From positions 1-8,887 of the forward strand of contig CAZFWC010000026.1 of the NCBI GenBank assembly GCA_964522515.1: a stretch of DNA of 8,887 bases, read 5' to 3'. The notes below the pieces were generated by a model. It was not told the origin of the DNA. It saw nothing but the letters and a program-made list of their open reading frames with translations, and did no database searches. This stretch comes from CAYNCE01 sp964522515 (GTDB lineage Bacteria; Patescibacteriota; Patescibacteriia; UBA2196). Positions 1-6,207 of the stretch are shown here, piece after piece. The position numbers and the translations under genes are program-made. Within the stretch, counting starts at the first letter, position 1. Every line of letters begins with the position of its first letter.

Positions 1-8
1 ATAAAAAT

Positions 9-47
9 CCCACGATTCTCAATTTTGTATAAATTGGTTGTCGTGGG
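9..47 (-). terminator. Rho-independent terminator of the leftward operon
   Basis: Arms CCCACGA (9-15) and TCGTGGG (41-47) pair. After a 4x4 internal loop, CAATTT (20-25) and AAATTG (31-36) extend the stem. On the minus strand the hairpin is followed by ATTTTTAT (8-1), a U-rich tail. It begins 9 bases past the stop codon of the multipass gene at 57-1298, so it closes that transcript. Confidence 0.8.
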
Positions 48-56
48 AGTAGATGA

Positions 57-1298
57 TTAAGCAAAAGCAACTTTTTTGTTGAGATTAGAATCAGATAATT
101 CTTCTTTTTCAATTATTTCAAAAGGTCTTTTGTTGTAAATTATTTTTTCTTTACCTTTTTTTTCTTTAAGTTTCACAGAAGTTAATTGGTCGTCATCACC
201 TCGTACATAATACTTCTTTTTTTCCTTAACCAAAATAGATGGTGTTTTTTTACCATTATCAGGATCAACAACTGTTATAAACCATTCCTTATTTTTATTG
301 TTGTTTTGTTCTGATTTTTTAAATGGTAAAATTTTGCCTTCTGTTTCTTTTTCAGGATTAATTTCTTTTGGAATTTCTGGTTCTTCTGACAAATCTATTG
401 GATTGCCTATACTATTAACAGGTTTTCCATTTTTATCAGTAAAGTTGCCTGCCTCATCTTGATAAAGAATTGTTTCATCTTGATTTTCGGCTTGAGCTTT
501 GATTTCATTTTCTGCGTAAGTTGTATCAATTCCTATTCCTGAAGCAAGACCAGTAAATGCTGGAATGCCAAAAAATAAGAAATAAAATATTTTCATTTGT
601 AGGATTGATATTGCAGGGAAAGCTATCCAAGTTACACTTTTTAAAATATAAGCGTAAGCACTAGCTATAAAATTTAGATTATAATCTCCAATATAAGAAT
701 TATTGTCAGAGGCAATATTTTCTACTGTATTTAAAATGTTTCCAACATTTTGTTCAAAACCAAACAAAAATGTTGCAGTCAAAGATACAAAAGCGACGCA
801 AACAGGCAATCCTGATATACAGGCTGTCCCAAATCTAGCAACTCCTCTTTTTCCTATTGAGATAACGCCCAAACGAGCACGCATAAAAAGAAAACCAAAG
901 TAGCAACACGGAACGAAAACAATAGCATTAATTATTATATTGGTAGAGCTTTCAAAAGGTGGTGGAATTATACCAACAAAATAAAAAGCTGACCAAAATG
1001 TGTATCCGCTTAACACAGAGCTAAGTATTTTCAGATACTGGGAATTTTTTTTAAAAATTTCTTTCAAGAATCCTTTTTTGCCTGTTTCTTCGTCTGTGTC
1101 TGTGTCTCTTTTGTTTAACTTATTAAACAAAATAAAAGAAAAAATAATAGACACAATTCCTAGACTAATAAAAAGAATTAAAATTCCTTTGTGCTCTTCA
1201 AAATTTCTAAGTTGCACAAACCAACCAGTGGTTAATGCACACAACAGGAACAAGGTTGAAATTTGTCCCACTGTTGCTTCTTTTTTTTTATCATCCAT
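57..1298 (-). CDS. Multipass membrane protein with long soluble C-terminal tail, unknown family
   Basis: I do not recognise this 413-aa protein. Hydrophobic segments near residues 11-29, 39-58, 88-111, 119-139, 157-180 and one or two more at 209-253 suggest six or seven TM helices. A charged tail of about 160 residues follows, Lys/Glu-rich with a DExGNFTDKNGKPV-like stretch near 280-293 and a probably beta-rich end. Start choice: an in-frame ATG at 1310 would place GGAGG (1304-1308) inside the gene, whereas the ATG at 1298 has that GGAGG five bases upstream, so 1298 is preferred. The upstream gene's TAA (1302-1300) lies between this SD and this ATG, one base from the start, so the two genes are probably translationally coupled. 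This is the last gene before the terminator at 9-47. A membrane scaffold or channel role is only a guess. Confidence 0.85.
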   Translation of the reverse strand: MDDKKKEATVGQISTLFLLCALTTGWFVQLRNFEEHKGILILFISLGIVSIIFSFILFNKLNKRDTDTDEETGKKGFLKEIFKKNSQYLKILSSVLSGYTFWSAFYFVGIIPPPFESSTNIIINAIVFVPCCYFGFLFMRARLGVISIGKRGVARFGTACISGLPVCVAFVSLTATFLFGFEQNVGNILNTVENIASDNNSYIGDYNLNFIASAYAYILKSVTWIAFPAISILQMKIFYFLFFGIPAFTGLASGIGIDTTYAENEIKAQAENQDETILYQDEAGNFTDKNGKPVNSIGNPIDLSEEPEIPKEINPEKETEGKILPFKKSEQNNNKNKEWFITVVDPDNGKKTPSILVKEKKKYYVRGDDDQLTSVKLKEKKGKEKIIYNKRPFEIIEKEELSDSNLNKKVAFA

Positions 1299-1299
1299 T

Positions 1300-2310
1300 T
1301 TATCCTCCATAAAACTTTTTTAAGTCTGTTATTTTTTTTGGTTCATTTTGTAAGTCTAAATCAAATTTTATATCTTTACCAGGATAAAAAGTTACACCTT
1401 TTTTTGTGTGTGGTCCACTTGGAGCAACAACAACGCCTGATAAAACACAAGGTTCAAATTTGTTCGGAATAAAATCTGAAATTATTAAAAGATTTTTTGG
1501 AATAGAACCAATATTTGCTTCGTATGTTTTACAAAATAAATCTTCTCTAAAAATTTTAATCTCTTTCCCCTCATCCTTGCGAGAACTTAAAACAACAACA
1601 AATATTTTTTCTTCATTTCCCCTGCATCTGCTATAATTTTTTCGGTAATTAAAATCTTGTGGGGGGTGTTCTTCATTAAGTTGATAAAAATTAATAGTAT
1701 TAATTTTTGTTAACCCGGGTGGTTTTTCAAATATTTGTTTAAAAGAATTTAAAACTTCCTTGGGTGCTGAATTTTGAAATTTAATTTTTCCCACATATTT
1801 GATCGGGTGTCCATCAAATTCAAAAACAACAGCATAATTTTTATACTTTAATTCAGGATTTAGTTCTAAATTCATAAAAATTTCTTTGTTTTCTAGGTGT
1901 CTTAATATGGCAGATTCAAAACTATTTCCATCAAGATTAACGGTTGCGTAACTGTTGCCATAAATATGTGTAGTGCTGGAGTTGCCACTAAGAGGCAAGT
2001 GCCCGCAATAAAATGTACGAGATACTTTGCGGTTTTCAGATATTATTTTGTCTATTTTTAAAGAGGAAGTAATTGATTTTTCTATAAAAATATTTAAAAT
2101 ATCCTCTGTCTCTATGGTCAATCCACCGTTAACGCATTTTAAAACATATGCTTTAGTTGATTCTCCACGAAAACCATTACTTATTTTCCAGATTGGAAGC
2201 ATTGTGGTCAAAATAGCTAACAAAACCAATGCGACTGCTGACAAAAAAACATTTCTTAAAATATGAACATCTTTTTTTTTCTTTTTCACTATAATAATTT
2301 TTCTTTTCAT
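1300..2310 (-). CDS. Single-TM membrane-anchored protein with large extracytoplasmic domain, unknown
   Basis: This 336-aa protein starts with a very basic segment (many Lys in residues 1-13) and one hydrophobic helix at about 19-41, giving N-in/C-out topology. About 295 residues then lie outside the membrane, with alternating polar and hydrophobic stretches suggesting a mostly beta fold, and five Cys (about 59, 102, 219, 250, 278). No family motif is recognised. The SD AAGGAG (2317-2322) sits six bases before the ATG. It is the first gene of a two-gene operon: a TTGACA-bearing promoter lies at 2375-2403, and its stop codon lies between the SD and ATG of the downstream multipass gene. It could be the external partner of that membrane protein; this is inferred from coupling alone. 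Confidence 0.85.
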   Translation of the reverse strand: MKRKIIIVKKKKKDVHILRNVFLSAVALVLLAILTTMLPIWKISNGFRGESTKAYVLKCVNGGLTIETEDILNIFIEKSITSSLKIDKIISENRKVSRTFYCGHLPLSGNSSTTHIYGNSYATVNLDGNSFESAILRHLENKEIFMNLELNPELKYKNYAVVFEFDGHPIKYVGKIKFQNSAPKEVLNSFKQIFEKPPGLTKINTINFYQLNEEHPPQDFNYRKNYSRCRGNEEKIFVVVLSSRKDEGKEIKIFREDLFCKTYEANIGSIPKNLLIISDFIPNKFEPCVLSGVVVAPSGPHTKKGVTFYPGKDIKFDLDLQNEPKKITDLKKFYGG

Positions 2311-2374
2311 AATTTTCTCCTTCTTTGTATTGTTAAAATTTTTTTAATTAATTTTTATTTTTGTTGATTACTAA

Positions 2375-2403
2375 CCTTAACACACAAACGAAAAATTTGT
2401 CAA
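2375..2403 (-). promoter_or_regulatory. Promoter P1 for the 2310-57 operon
   Basis: Read on the minus strand, TTGACA (2403-2398), a 17-base spacer and TTAAGG (2380-2375). The -35 box is consensus but the -10 is weak, which suggests activator dependence or another sigma factor. AACCTT (2373-2378) and AAGGTT (2402-2407) form an inverted repeat across the -10 and -35 regions. The same layout recurs in promoter P2 at 5301-5329. The implied leader to the ATG at 2310 is about 58 bases. Confidence 0.5.
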
Positions 2404-2413
2404 GGTTTTCAAA
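2396..2413. repeat. Degenerate copy of the TTGTCAA-GG-TTGACAA palindrome
   Basis: TTTGTCAA, GG, TTTTCAAA: six of eight arm positions pair. It overlaps the -35 box of P1 and resembles the perfect inverted repeat at 5321-5340. It is a candidate operator half-matched between the two promoters. Confidence 0.4.
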
Positions 2414-2434
2414 AGTGTGTTTTTGTGGTATTAT

Positions 2435-2454
2435 TTTTGCTAATTTTAGCAAAA
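2435..2454. repeat. 20-bp inverted repeat (9-bp arms)
   Basis: TTTTGCTAA and TTAGCAAAA are perfect inverse complements around a central TT. It has the same size and two-base centre as the palindrome at 5321-5340 but a different sequence. It lies upstream of promoter P1 in a gene-free stretch. It could be a protein-binding site; it lacks a good U-tract on either strand, so a terminator is less likely. Confidence 0.5.
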
Positions 2455-2461
2455 TAAAAAC

Positions 2462-2477
2462 AGTGTTAATTAACACT
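2462..2477. repeat. 16-bp perfect palindrome
   Basis: AGTGTTAATTAACACT is fully self-complementary with no spacer, the form expected of a dimeric repressor site rather than an RNA hairpin. Its right edge overlaps the -10 position (2479-2474, TTAGTG) of a possible second minus-strand promoter whose TTGACA is at 2502-2497. Confidence 0.5.
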
Positions 2478-2502
2478 AAAATAATCAAAACCAAGTTGTC
2501 AA
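2474..2502 (-). promoter_or_regulatory. Possible second promoter upstream of the 2310-57 operon
   Basis: On the minus strand, TTGACA (2502-2497), 17 bases, TTAGTG (2479-2474). The -10 is poor, but the -35 and spacing match P1, P2 and P3. The TTGACA begins inside the U-tract of the terminator at 2501-2541, so a new unit would start as the previous one ends. Confidence 0.25.
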
Positions 2503-2541
2503 AAAAATAACGCACTTTAGCTTTAAAACCAATAGCGCGTT
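2501..2541 (-). terminator. Rho-independent terminator after the 100-aa gene
   Basis: On the minus strand, AACGCGCT (2541-2534) pairs with AGTGCGTT (2516-2509) with one G-U pair. After A-T at 2509-2508, seven T (2507-2501) follow. It lies about 20 bases past the stop codon at 2561, so it ends the small-gene transcript and separates it from the next operon. Confidence 0.75.
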
Positions 2542-2560
2542 TTGTAAATGTGTGATTTTT

Positions 2561-2863
2561 TTATTCCTCGTTGATTGCAAGTTCTTCCAAAAATGCTTCC
2601 CTGTTTGTTTTTGGACTTGACTTTTCTTCTTCTGTTTTTTTACACATCCACGCTTCGTTAAGTTTAAAAACTTTAAACACTAAGTGAACACAGACATATA
2701 AAATTGCTACAGAAAAAAGAAAAAAGATATAAAAAAAATTATATATTGTTGATTTTTCTAGACCTAAGATACCGAAAAAAATAAAACAAGCAATCCCAAT
2801 TGCGAAGGTTATTTTTATTAACCCCACAACATACCACCAAAAATTTTTTAATAGCTTTTTCAT
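2561..2863 (-). CDS. Small two-TM membrane protein, unknown
   Basis: This 100-aa protein has a basic start, a hydrophobic segment at about 9-34 (containing a WW pair), and a second at about 40-66. A short polar C-terminal tail of about 30 residues follows, with acidic and Lys-rich parts (KKTEEEKSSPK). The two helices probably form a hairpin with both ends in the cytoplasm. AGAGAGG (2869-2875) is the SD, five bases before the ATG. No family is recognised. It is bracketed by terminators at 2905-2947 and 2501-2541, and I find no clear promoter in the 41 bases between the first terminator's U-tract and its ATG. It may therefore be expressed only by read-through from the lipoprotein operon, at a lower level. 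Its size and position suggest an accessory subunit of the neighbouring membrane proteins. Confidence 0.75.
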   Translation of the reverse strand: MKKLLKNFWWYVVGLIKITFAIGIACFIFFGILGLEKSTIYNFFYIFFLFSVAILYVCVHLVFKVFKLNEAWMCKKTEEEKSSPKTNREAFLEELAINEE

Positions 2864-2896
2864 TTTTACCTCTCTTTATTTAAATTTTAATTTTAA

Positions 2897-2947
2897 AAAA
2901 ATATGCCACGAACCTTTGTTGTAAATGTGTTTCAACAGGTTCGTGGC
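2897..2947 (-). terminator. Strong rho-independent terminator after the lipoprotein gene
   Basis: An 11-bp perfect stem, GCCACGAACCT (2905-2915) with AGGTTCGTGGC (2937-2947), is extended by GTTG/CAAC across a two-base bulge. On the minus strand ATATTTTTTT follows (2904-2895). The hairpin begins 7 bases past the lipoprotein stop codon. It shares CCACGA/TCGTGG with the terminator at 9-47. Confidence 0.85.
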
Positions 2948-2954
2948 AAGGGTT

Positions 2955-3872
2955 TTAGTGTGCTTGTGCTTGAGTTTGAGCATATTTTCGTGCTGCTTTT
3001 TGTGCTACAAGTTTTTCTGTCATCTTTTTTGCAATTTTTTGTCCATCCGCACTTAATGGATGAACAAGAATAGACACTGGAACTTCTCTTTCTCTTATTT
3101 CTGTTCTCAAATAAGTTTCCTTAAGCCTGTCGTAAATTTTGACTTTCCACCTTACTTCACACCAGTTATCATTTATATCGTCAATAACTGTAAGAGGTGT
3201 ATTTGTTGGGATATTAAAATCATTTGGATAAGCGTACACCGCGTGTTTTTTTAATGGCGTAAAAGCATCGGCTGTTTGTCTTGTTTGTGCGGTGGCTACT
3301 TCAGGAGCGTCAACAAGCGCTTTAAAATAATTTGCTCCTGCCATTTCTTCAGGAATTTTGGAAGTATAATCTATCACATCAATGGAGCGAACAAAACATT
3401 CATCACCGTCCCAACTAGTCCGAAACCATTTATAAACATTTCCATTTTTAGGATGTTGCGCTTTTCCAAGTCTGTCAACCTTTGTTTTGACGCCTTTTCT
3501 TTTGGTTATATAAATTATTTCGCCGTACTTATTCCATAAAGAGATTTTATTTTTTCTAAAAACAACATTACCAGATCTGCCTTTAAGTTTTTCTTTTATT
3601 TGAGTAGCAAAATTTGTTTTGTAAGGTAAATCTTTTTTTAAGAATTCTATTTCAGAATAAGTTTCTTCAGCCTCAGCAACCTCAGCGACTTCATTAAAAT
3701 ATTCAATCCCGTTGTCATTAAAATTAAACTCTTTTTCTGCTTCCGCAACCTCATCTTTTTTTTCAGAGGTTGTTTTTTTCAAGGTTGTCTTTTTTTTAAT
3801 TTCATAATCACAACCCACAAAAAAGATTGTAATTAATGAAATTAAAACAATTAAATTTAGTTTTTTCTTCAT
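2955..3872 (-). CDS. Lipoprotein with two SH3-like domains
   Basis: This 305-aa protein opens with MKKK, a hydrophobic run and a lipobox ending F-V-G-C at Cys21, so it is probably lipidated and membrane-anchored outside the cytoplasm. A Lys/Glu-rich linker (22-80) holds two copies of an EVAEAE-type motif (about 41-46 and 61-69). Two segments then look like bacterial SH3-type barrels: about 103-168 (VVFRKNKISLW...GEII...WFRTSWDGDECFV) and about 210-275 (AVYAYPNDF...TVIDDINDNWCEVRW). An Ala/Lys/Gln-rich helix ends the protein. Bacterial SH3 domains commonly bind peptidoglycan or protein partners; the assignment rests on pattern only. SD AGGAGG (3880-3885) precedes the ATG by seven bases. It lies 45 bases after the five-TM gene without an intervening terminator, so the two share a transcript. 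Confidence 0.8.
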   Translation of the reverse strand: MKKKLNLIVLISLITIFFVGCDYEIKKKTTLKKTTSEKKDEVAEAEKEFNFNDNGIEYFNEVAEVAEAEETYSEIEFLKKDLPYKTNFATQIKEKLKGRSGNVVFRKNKISLWNKYGEIIYITKRKGVKTKVDRLGKAQHPKNGNVYKWFRTSWDGDECFVRSIDVIDYTSKIPEEMAGANYFKALVDAPEVATAQTRQTADAFTPLKKHAVYAYPNDFNIPTNTPLTVIDDINDNWCEVRWKVKIYDRLKETYLRTEIREREVPVSILVHPLSADGQKIAKKMTEKLVAQKAARKYAQTQAQAH

Positions 3873-3885
3873 TGTGTTTCCTCCT

Positions 3886-3903
3886 AAATTAAATTAAATT
3901 AAA
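3886..3903. repeat. Short tandem repeat of TAAAT
   Basis: TAAATTAAATTAAATTAAAA has a five-base period repeated about three and a half times between the two genes of the leftward operon, just upstream of the lipoprotein SD. It is probably slippage-prone AT sequence. On the mRNA it gives an unstructured A/U stretch before the SD. Confidence 0.5.
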
Positions 3904-3917
3904 AGTGAATTTTTAAA

Positions 3918-5213
3918 TTATCTACCACCTAAACCTTCTTTGGCAGTAATTGTTTGAATTTCAAGATCTACAAAAACAAATCTTAACAACACAATTGCAT
4001 TATTAAAAGTTTTTTTTGCTATTCTGACAAAAAACAATATGGTTGGTATAAAAATTGAAAGAAAAATTGTATTTATCCAAATCCAATCTGGAAAGTGAGT
4101 ATTTTTTATTAAAAAAGGATAACCAATCATATAAATAACCAGAATGAAAAAGAAGTATAAAGAAGTTTTTGCTATAATACCCATAATATCAACCAGAAAA
4201 TGTTCCATAAATTCTTCCATACACTGCATACGAACTCTAACTCTGTAAGGTCTATATGCATCTGTGTTTTGTGCAGAACGCATAATTTCATGACGACCAG
4301 ACATTTTTAAACTGGAATAATACCTGTAAGCAATAATTATGACAAGCATAATAAAAAAAACAAGTGTAATCCAGTTTAACAAAATTTCATTAAAAATCCA
4401 GTTCAAAATATTTTTGCAGAGAATTGTGCCAACAAAAGGGAAATTTATCTCTTTATCACGAAAATTCCAAAGAGTGCCAAAAATCGCGCCAATAAATACT
4501 ATCAAAAATGGGAGCATTATTTTGATTGCTCTTGCGAATTGCTTTTTGATTAAAGCAATTTCGCTTTTCATTTTTTGAAGGATGACAGTTCTTTCATCAA
4601 TTTTAGTTTGACGAGAATATTTGCTTTGGCTTTTTTTAGAAGGATTAGGAAATTGTGTCTCGTCATCTTCCAAATCATCTTCATCAAAATTTTCGTCCCC
4701 ATCGATTTTTTCGTCAACTGATTCTGGTTCTCGCTCAACAAAAAGTTTTATTTCTTTTTTCTTTTTCTTTTTTTTGTAAATATAAATAATAAAAAAAAGA
4801 AAAATTAATATTAAAATAAAAATAATAATAAATTTTAGTCCAATTTTTTCAACCAACAACAACCAATAAGTTAAAAAAATATTTTCACCTTCAACATCTT
4901 CTTTAAAAATCCAATAAAGACCGCTAGTCGTTAGGTAGCAATCTTTTTTTGTGCCATTACGCATAACAATAAAACCTTTTTCTTTAACAACAATATAAGA
5001 AAAAGGATAAATATCCACTGAATCACCTAAACTATTATGAAGAATAAGAATAGATTTAAGATTAAGTGTGTCGGTGTAGGTTTTTACTTTGTGATACCCA
5101 ACAACAAGATCTTGTTTTTCAGGGTTTTGTTTTGGTTCAAAATCCCCTAAACCAAAACTTGGCAACAAAAATAGCGTTACCAAAACTGTCAAAATCATCA
5201 ATTTCTTTTTCAT
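3918..5213 (-). CDS. Signal-peptide plus five-TM membrane protein with acidic cytoplasmic linker, unknown
   Basis: I do not recognise this 431-aa protein. Segments in order: a signal peptide (1-23, MKKK then hydrophobic, ending near SFGLG); an external, probably beta-rich domain (24-122); TM1 (about 125-146); a Lys tract (147-153); a strongly acidic linker (about 159-187); a helical charged region (198-230); and TM2-TM5 near 232-248, 279-296, 348-368 and 377-396. If the signal peptide is cut, the acidic linker is cytoplasmic. Start choice: an in-frame ATG at 5228 overlaps the SD GGAGG (5222-5226), while the ATG at 5213 lies eight bases after it and begins a proper signal peptide. It is the first gene of a leftward operon driven by P2 (5301-5329), followed by the SH3-like lipoprotein, a likely external partner. 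Confidence 0.85.
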   Translation of the reverse strand: MKKKLMILTVLVTLFLLPSFGLGDFEPKQNPEKQDLVVGYHKVKTYTDTLNLKSILILHNSLGDSVDIYPFSYIVVKEKGFIVMRNGTKKDCYLTTSGLYWIFKEDVEGENIFLTYWLLLVEKIGLKFIIIFILILIFLFFIIYIYKKKKKKKEIKLFVEREPESVDEKIDGDENFDEDDLEDDETQFPNPSKKSQSKYSRQTKIDERTVILQKMKSEIALIKKQFARAIKIMLPFLIVFIGAIFGTLWNFRDKEINFPFVGTILCKNILNWIFNEILLNWITLVFFIMLVIIIAYRYYSSLKMSGRHEIMRSAQNTDAYRPYRVRVRMQCMEEFMEHFLVDIMGIIAKTSLYFFFILVIYMIGYPFLIKNTHFPDWIWINTIFLSIFIPTILFFVRIAKKTFNNAIVLLRFVFVDLEIQTITAKEGLGGR

Positions 5214-5300
5214 TAGGATTTCCTCCATTTTATGAATTATGAAAGTTTATTTATTTGTTTTAATTTACTTTAATTTTAAACCCTTTTCAAGGCATTTACA

Positions 5301-5329
5301 ACCTTACAACGATCTTAAAATTTTGTCAA
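5301..5329 (-). promoter_or_regulatory. Promoter P2 for the leftward 5213-2955 operon
   Basis: On the minus strand, TTGACA (5329-5324), 17 bases, TAAGGT (5306-5301). As in P1, the -35 is consensus and the -10 is poor, and AACCTT (5300-5305) with AAGGTT (5328-5333) form an inverted repeat spanning the promoter. Sequence around both boxes is visibly similar to P1 (ACCTTGACAAA, TTTT, then TAAGGTT). The leader to the ATG at 5213 is about 80-90 bases. Confidence 0.5.
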
Positions 5330-5340
5330 GGTTGACAAAA
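5321..5340. promoter_or_regulatory. Perfect inverted repeat carrying two back-to-back -35 boxes
   Basis: TTTTGTCAAGGTTGACAAAA has 9-bp arms around GG. Its left arm supplies TTGACA to P2 on the minus strand and its right arm supplies TTGACA to P3 on the plus strand, only two bases apart. Two polymerases could not bind both at once, so the divergent operons should compete or be switched by a regulator on this site. Confidence 0.6.
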
Positions 5341-5360
5341 AATGAAAAATGTAGTTAAGT
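5332..5360 (+). promoter_or_regulatory. Promoter P3 for the rightward operon
   Basis: TTGACA (5332-5337), 17 bases, TTAAGT (5355-5360). The -10 is weak and close to that of P1 (TTAAGG). A start near 5367 would leave a leader of about 90 bases before the ATG at 5457, with the inverted repeat 5363-5394 at its very 5' end. Confidence 0.45.
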
Positions 5361-5362
5361 AA

Positions 5363-5394
5363 ACCCTGTTAGATGTGTCACTATTTAACAGGGT
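5363..5394 (+). promoter_or_regulatory. 9-bp inverted repeat at the start of the rightward leader
   Basis: ACCCTGTTA (5363-5371) and TAACAGGGT (5386-5394) are perfect inverse complements around a 14-base loop. No U-tract follows on either strand, so it is not a normal terminator. Placed at or just past the predicted transcription start, it could be a regulator site or a 5' mRNA-stabilising hairpin. Confidence 0.55.
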
Positions 5395-5456
5395 AAAAGC
5401 ACTAAAAACAAAAGTAAAAATAAAAATTAGTTTAACAATTTATAAAGGAGAGAAAA

Positions 5457-6191
5457 ATGTTAAATATTATTATTAGAATTATTTTAATTGTTGTGTTGCT
5501 GTTTTTGTGTTTGCAACTACCTCATTTTATTGGAGACAATTTTTACAATTTATTAAAAAAAATTGTTCCTGAACCAGAATACAAATGGCGTTTAAAAAGT
5601 TTTGTCCCAAGTATTTTTAAATGGGGAGGCAGACAAATAGCTTTAGGTAGTTTAAAAATTGCGGAACCGTTTGTTAAATTAGGAACTGAATTATTAAAAT
5701 TTTCTGTTTTTGTTCTTTTAATGCTTTTGGTTTTGGCAAGACCATCTAGACTTAGAAATATTTGGACAATATTATTAATTATTGGAGCTGGTTTAATTTT
5801 ATATTTTTGGGCTTATCCAAATATGATTCATCAGTTTGTCACCAATCCAGAAGCAACTGGAAAAGAACAAGTTCAATTTGGTTGGAGCTTTATTAAAAAA
5901 GTTGTTAATTCTCCATTTTCAGACCAGACAGATTATTTTTTTGGATCTGTAATTGTTGTGATTACTTTGTTTCTAGTTTTGTTGGCTAGAATTTTAAATA
6001 ACTTTAAACCAGGTGTTGGCACAGGCTTAATTTTTATTTTATTATCTATTTGTACTACAATTTTTATTTTAATTCCAGATCCAGACGGGACAGATATAAT
6101 TGACGCGTTGTCTGGTGTTGTGTCATTTATTATGGGATTAACTTTATTTGTGGACAGTTTTTTGACCACAAAAAAACTACGAAAGCAATAA
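5457..6191 (+). CDS. Six-TM membrane protein, unknown
   Basis: This 244-aa protein has likely TM helices near residues 5-22, 80-94, 102-119, 159-180, 188-206 and 216-234. A basic, amphipathic stretch at 25-78 (FYNLLKKIVPEPEYKWRLKSF and onward) lies between the first two. Short loops elsewhere leave little room for a soluble domain. No transporter or enzyme motif is seen. AAGGAG (5445-5450) lies six bases before the ATG. It is the first gene of the rightward unit from P3, divergent from the five-TM/lipoprotein operon, and is followed after 16 bases by another membrane gene. The shared promoter palindrome suggests a role in the same envelope process as the leftward genes. Confidence 0.85.
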   Translation: MLNIIIRIILIVVLLFLCLQLPHFIGDNFYNLLKKIVPEPEYKWRLKSFVPSIFKWGGRQIALGSLKIAEPFVKLGTELLKFSVFVLLMLLVLARPSRLRNIWTILLIIGAGLILYFWAYPNMIHQFVTNPEATGKEQVQFGWSFIKKVVNSPFSDQTDYFFGSVIVVITLFLVLLARILNNFKPGVGTGLIFILLSICTTIFILIPDPDGTDIIDALSGVVSFIMGLTLFVDSFLTTKKLRKQ

Positions 6192-6207
6192 AAAGGAGGT
6201 GAAGGAA

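Noticed and set aside
703..1636. Plus-strand open frames at 703-903, 1000-1323, 1263-1472 and 1406-1636
   Set aside because: They lie opposite the two leftward membrane genes, lack SD sites and have shadow-like composition.
3060..3539. Plus-strand open frames opposite the lipoprotein gene
   Set aside because: No SD or recognisable domain; the minus-strand gene has lipobox, SD and terminator.
5363..5394. Resemblance of the inverted repeat (ACCCTGT / TAACAGGG) to the tRNA-Lys acceptor ends
   Set aside because: Only 7-8 bases match, and one arm's match nearly forces the other; no T-box or tRNA-like fold is seen.
5933..6169. Minus-strand open frame of 78 codons
   Set aside because: It is antisense to the six-TM gene and has no ribosome site.
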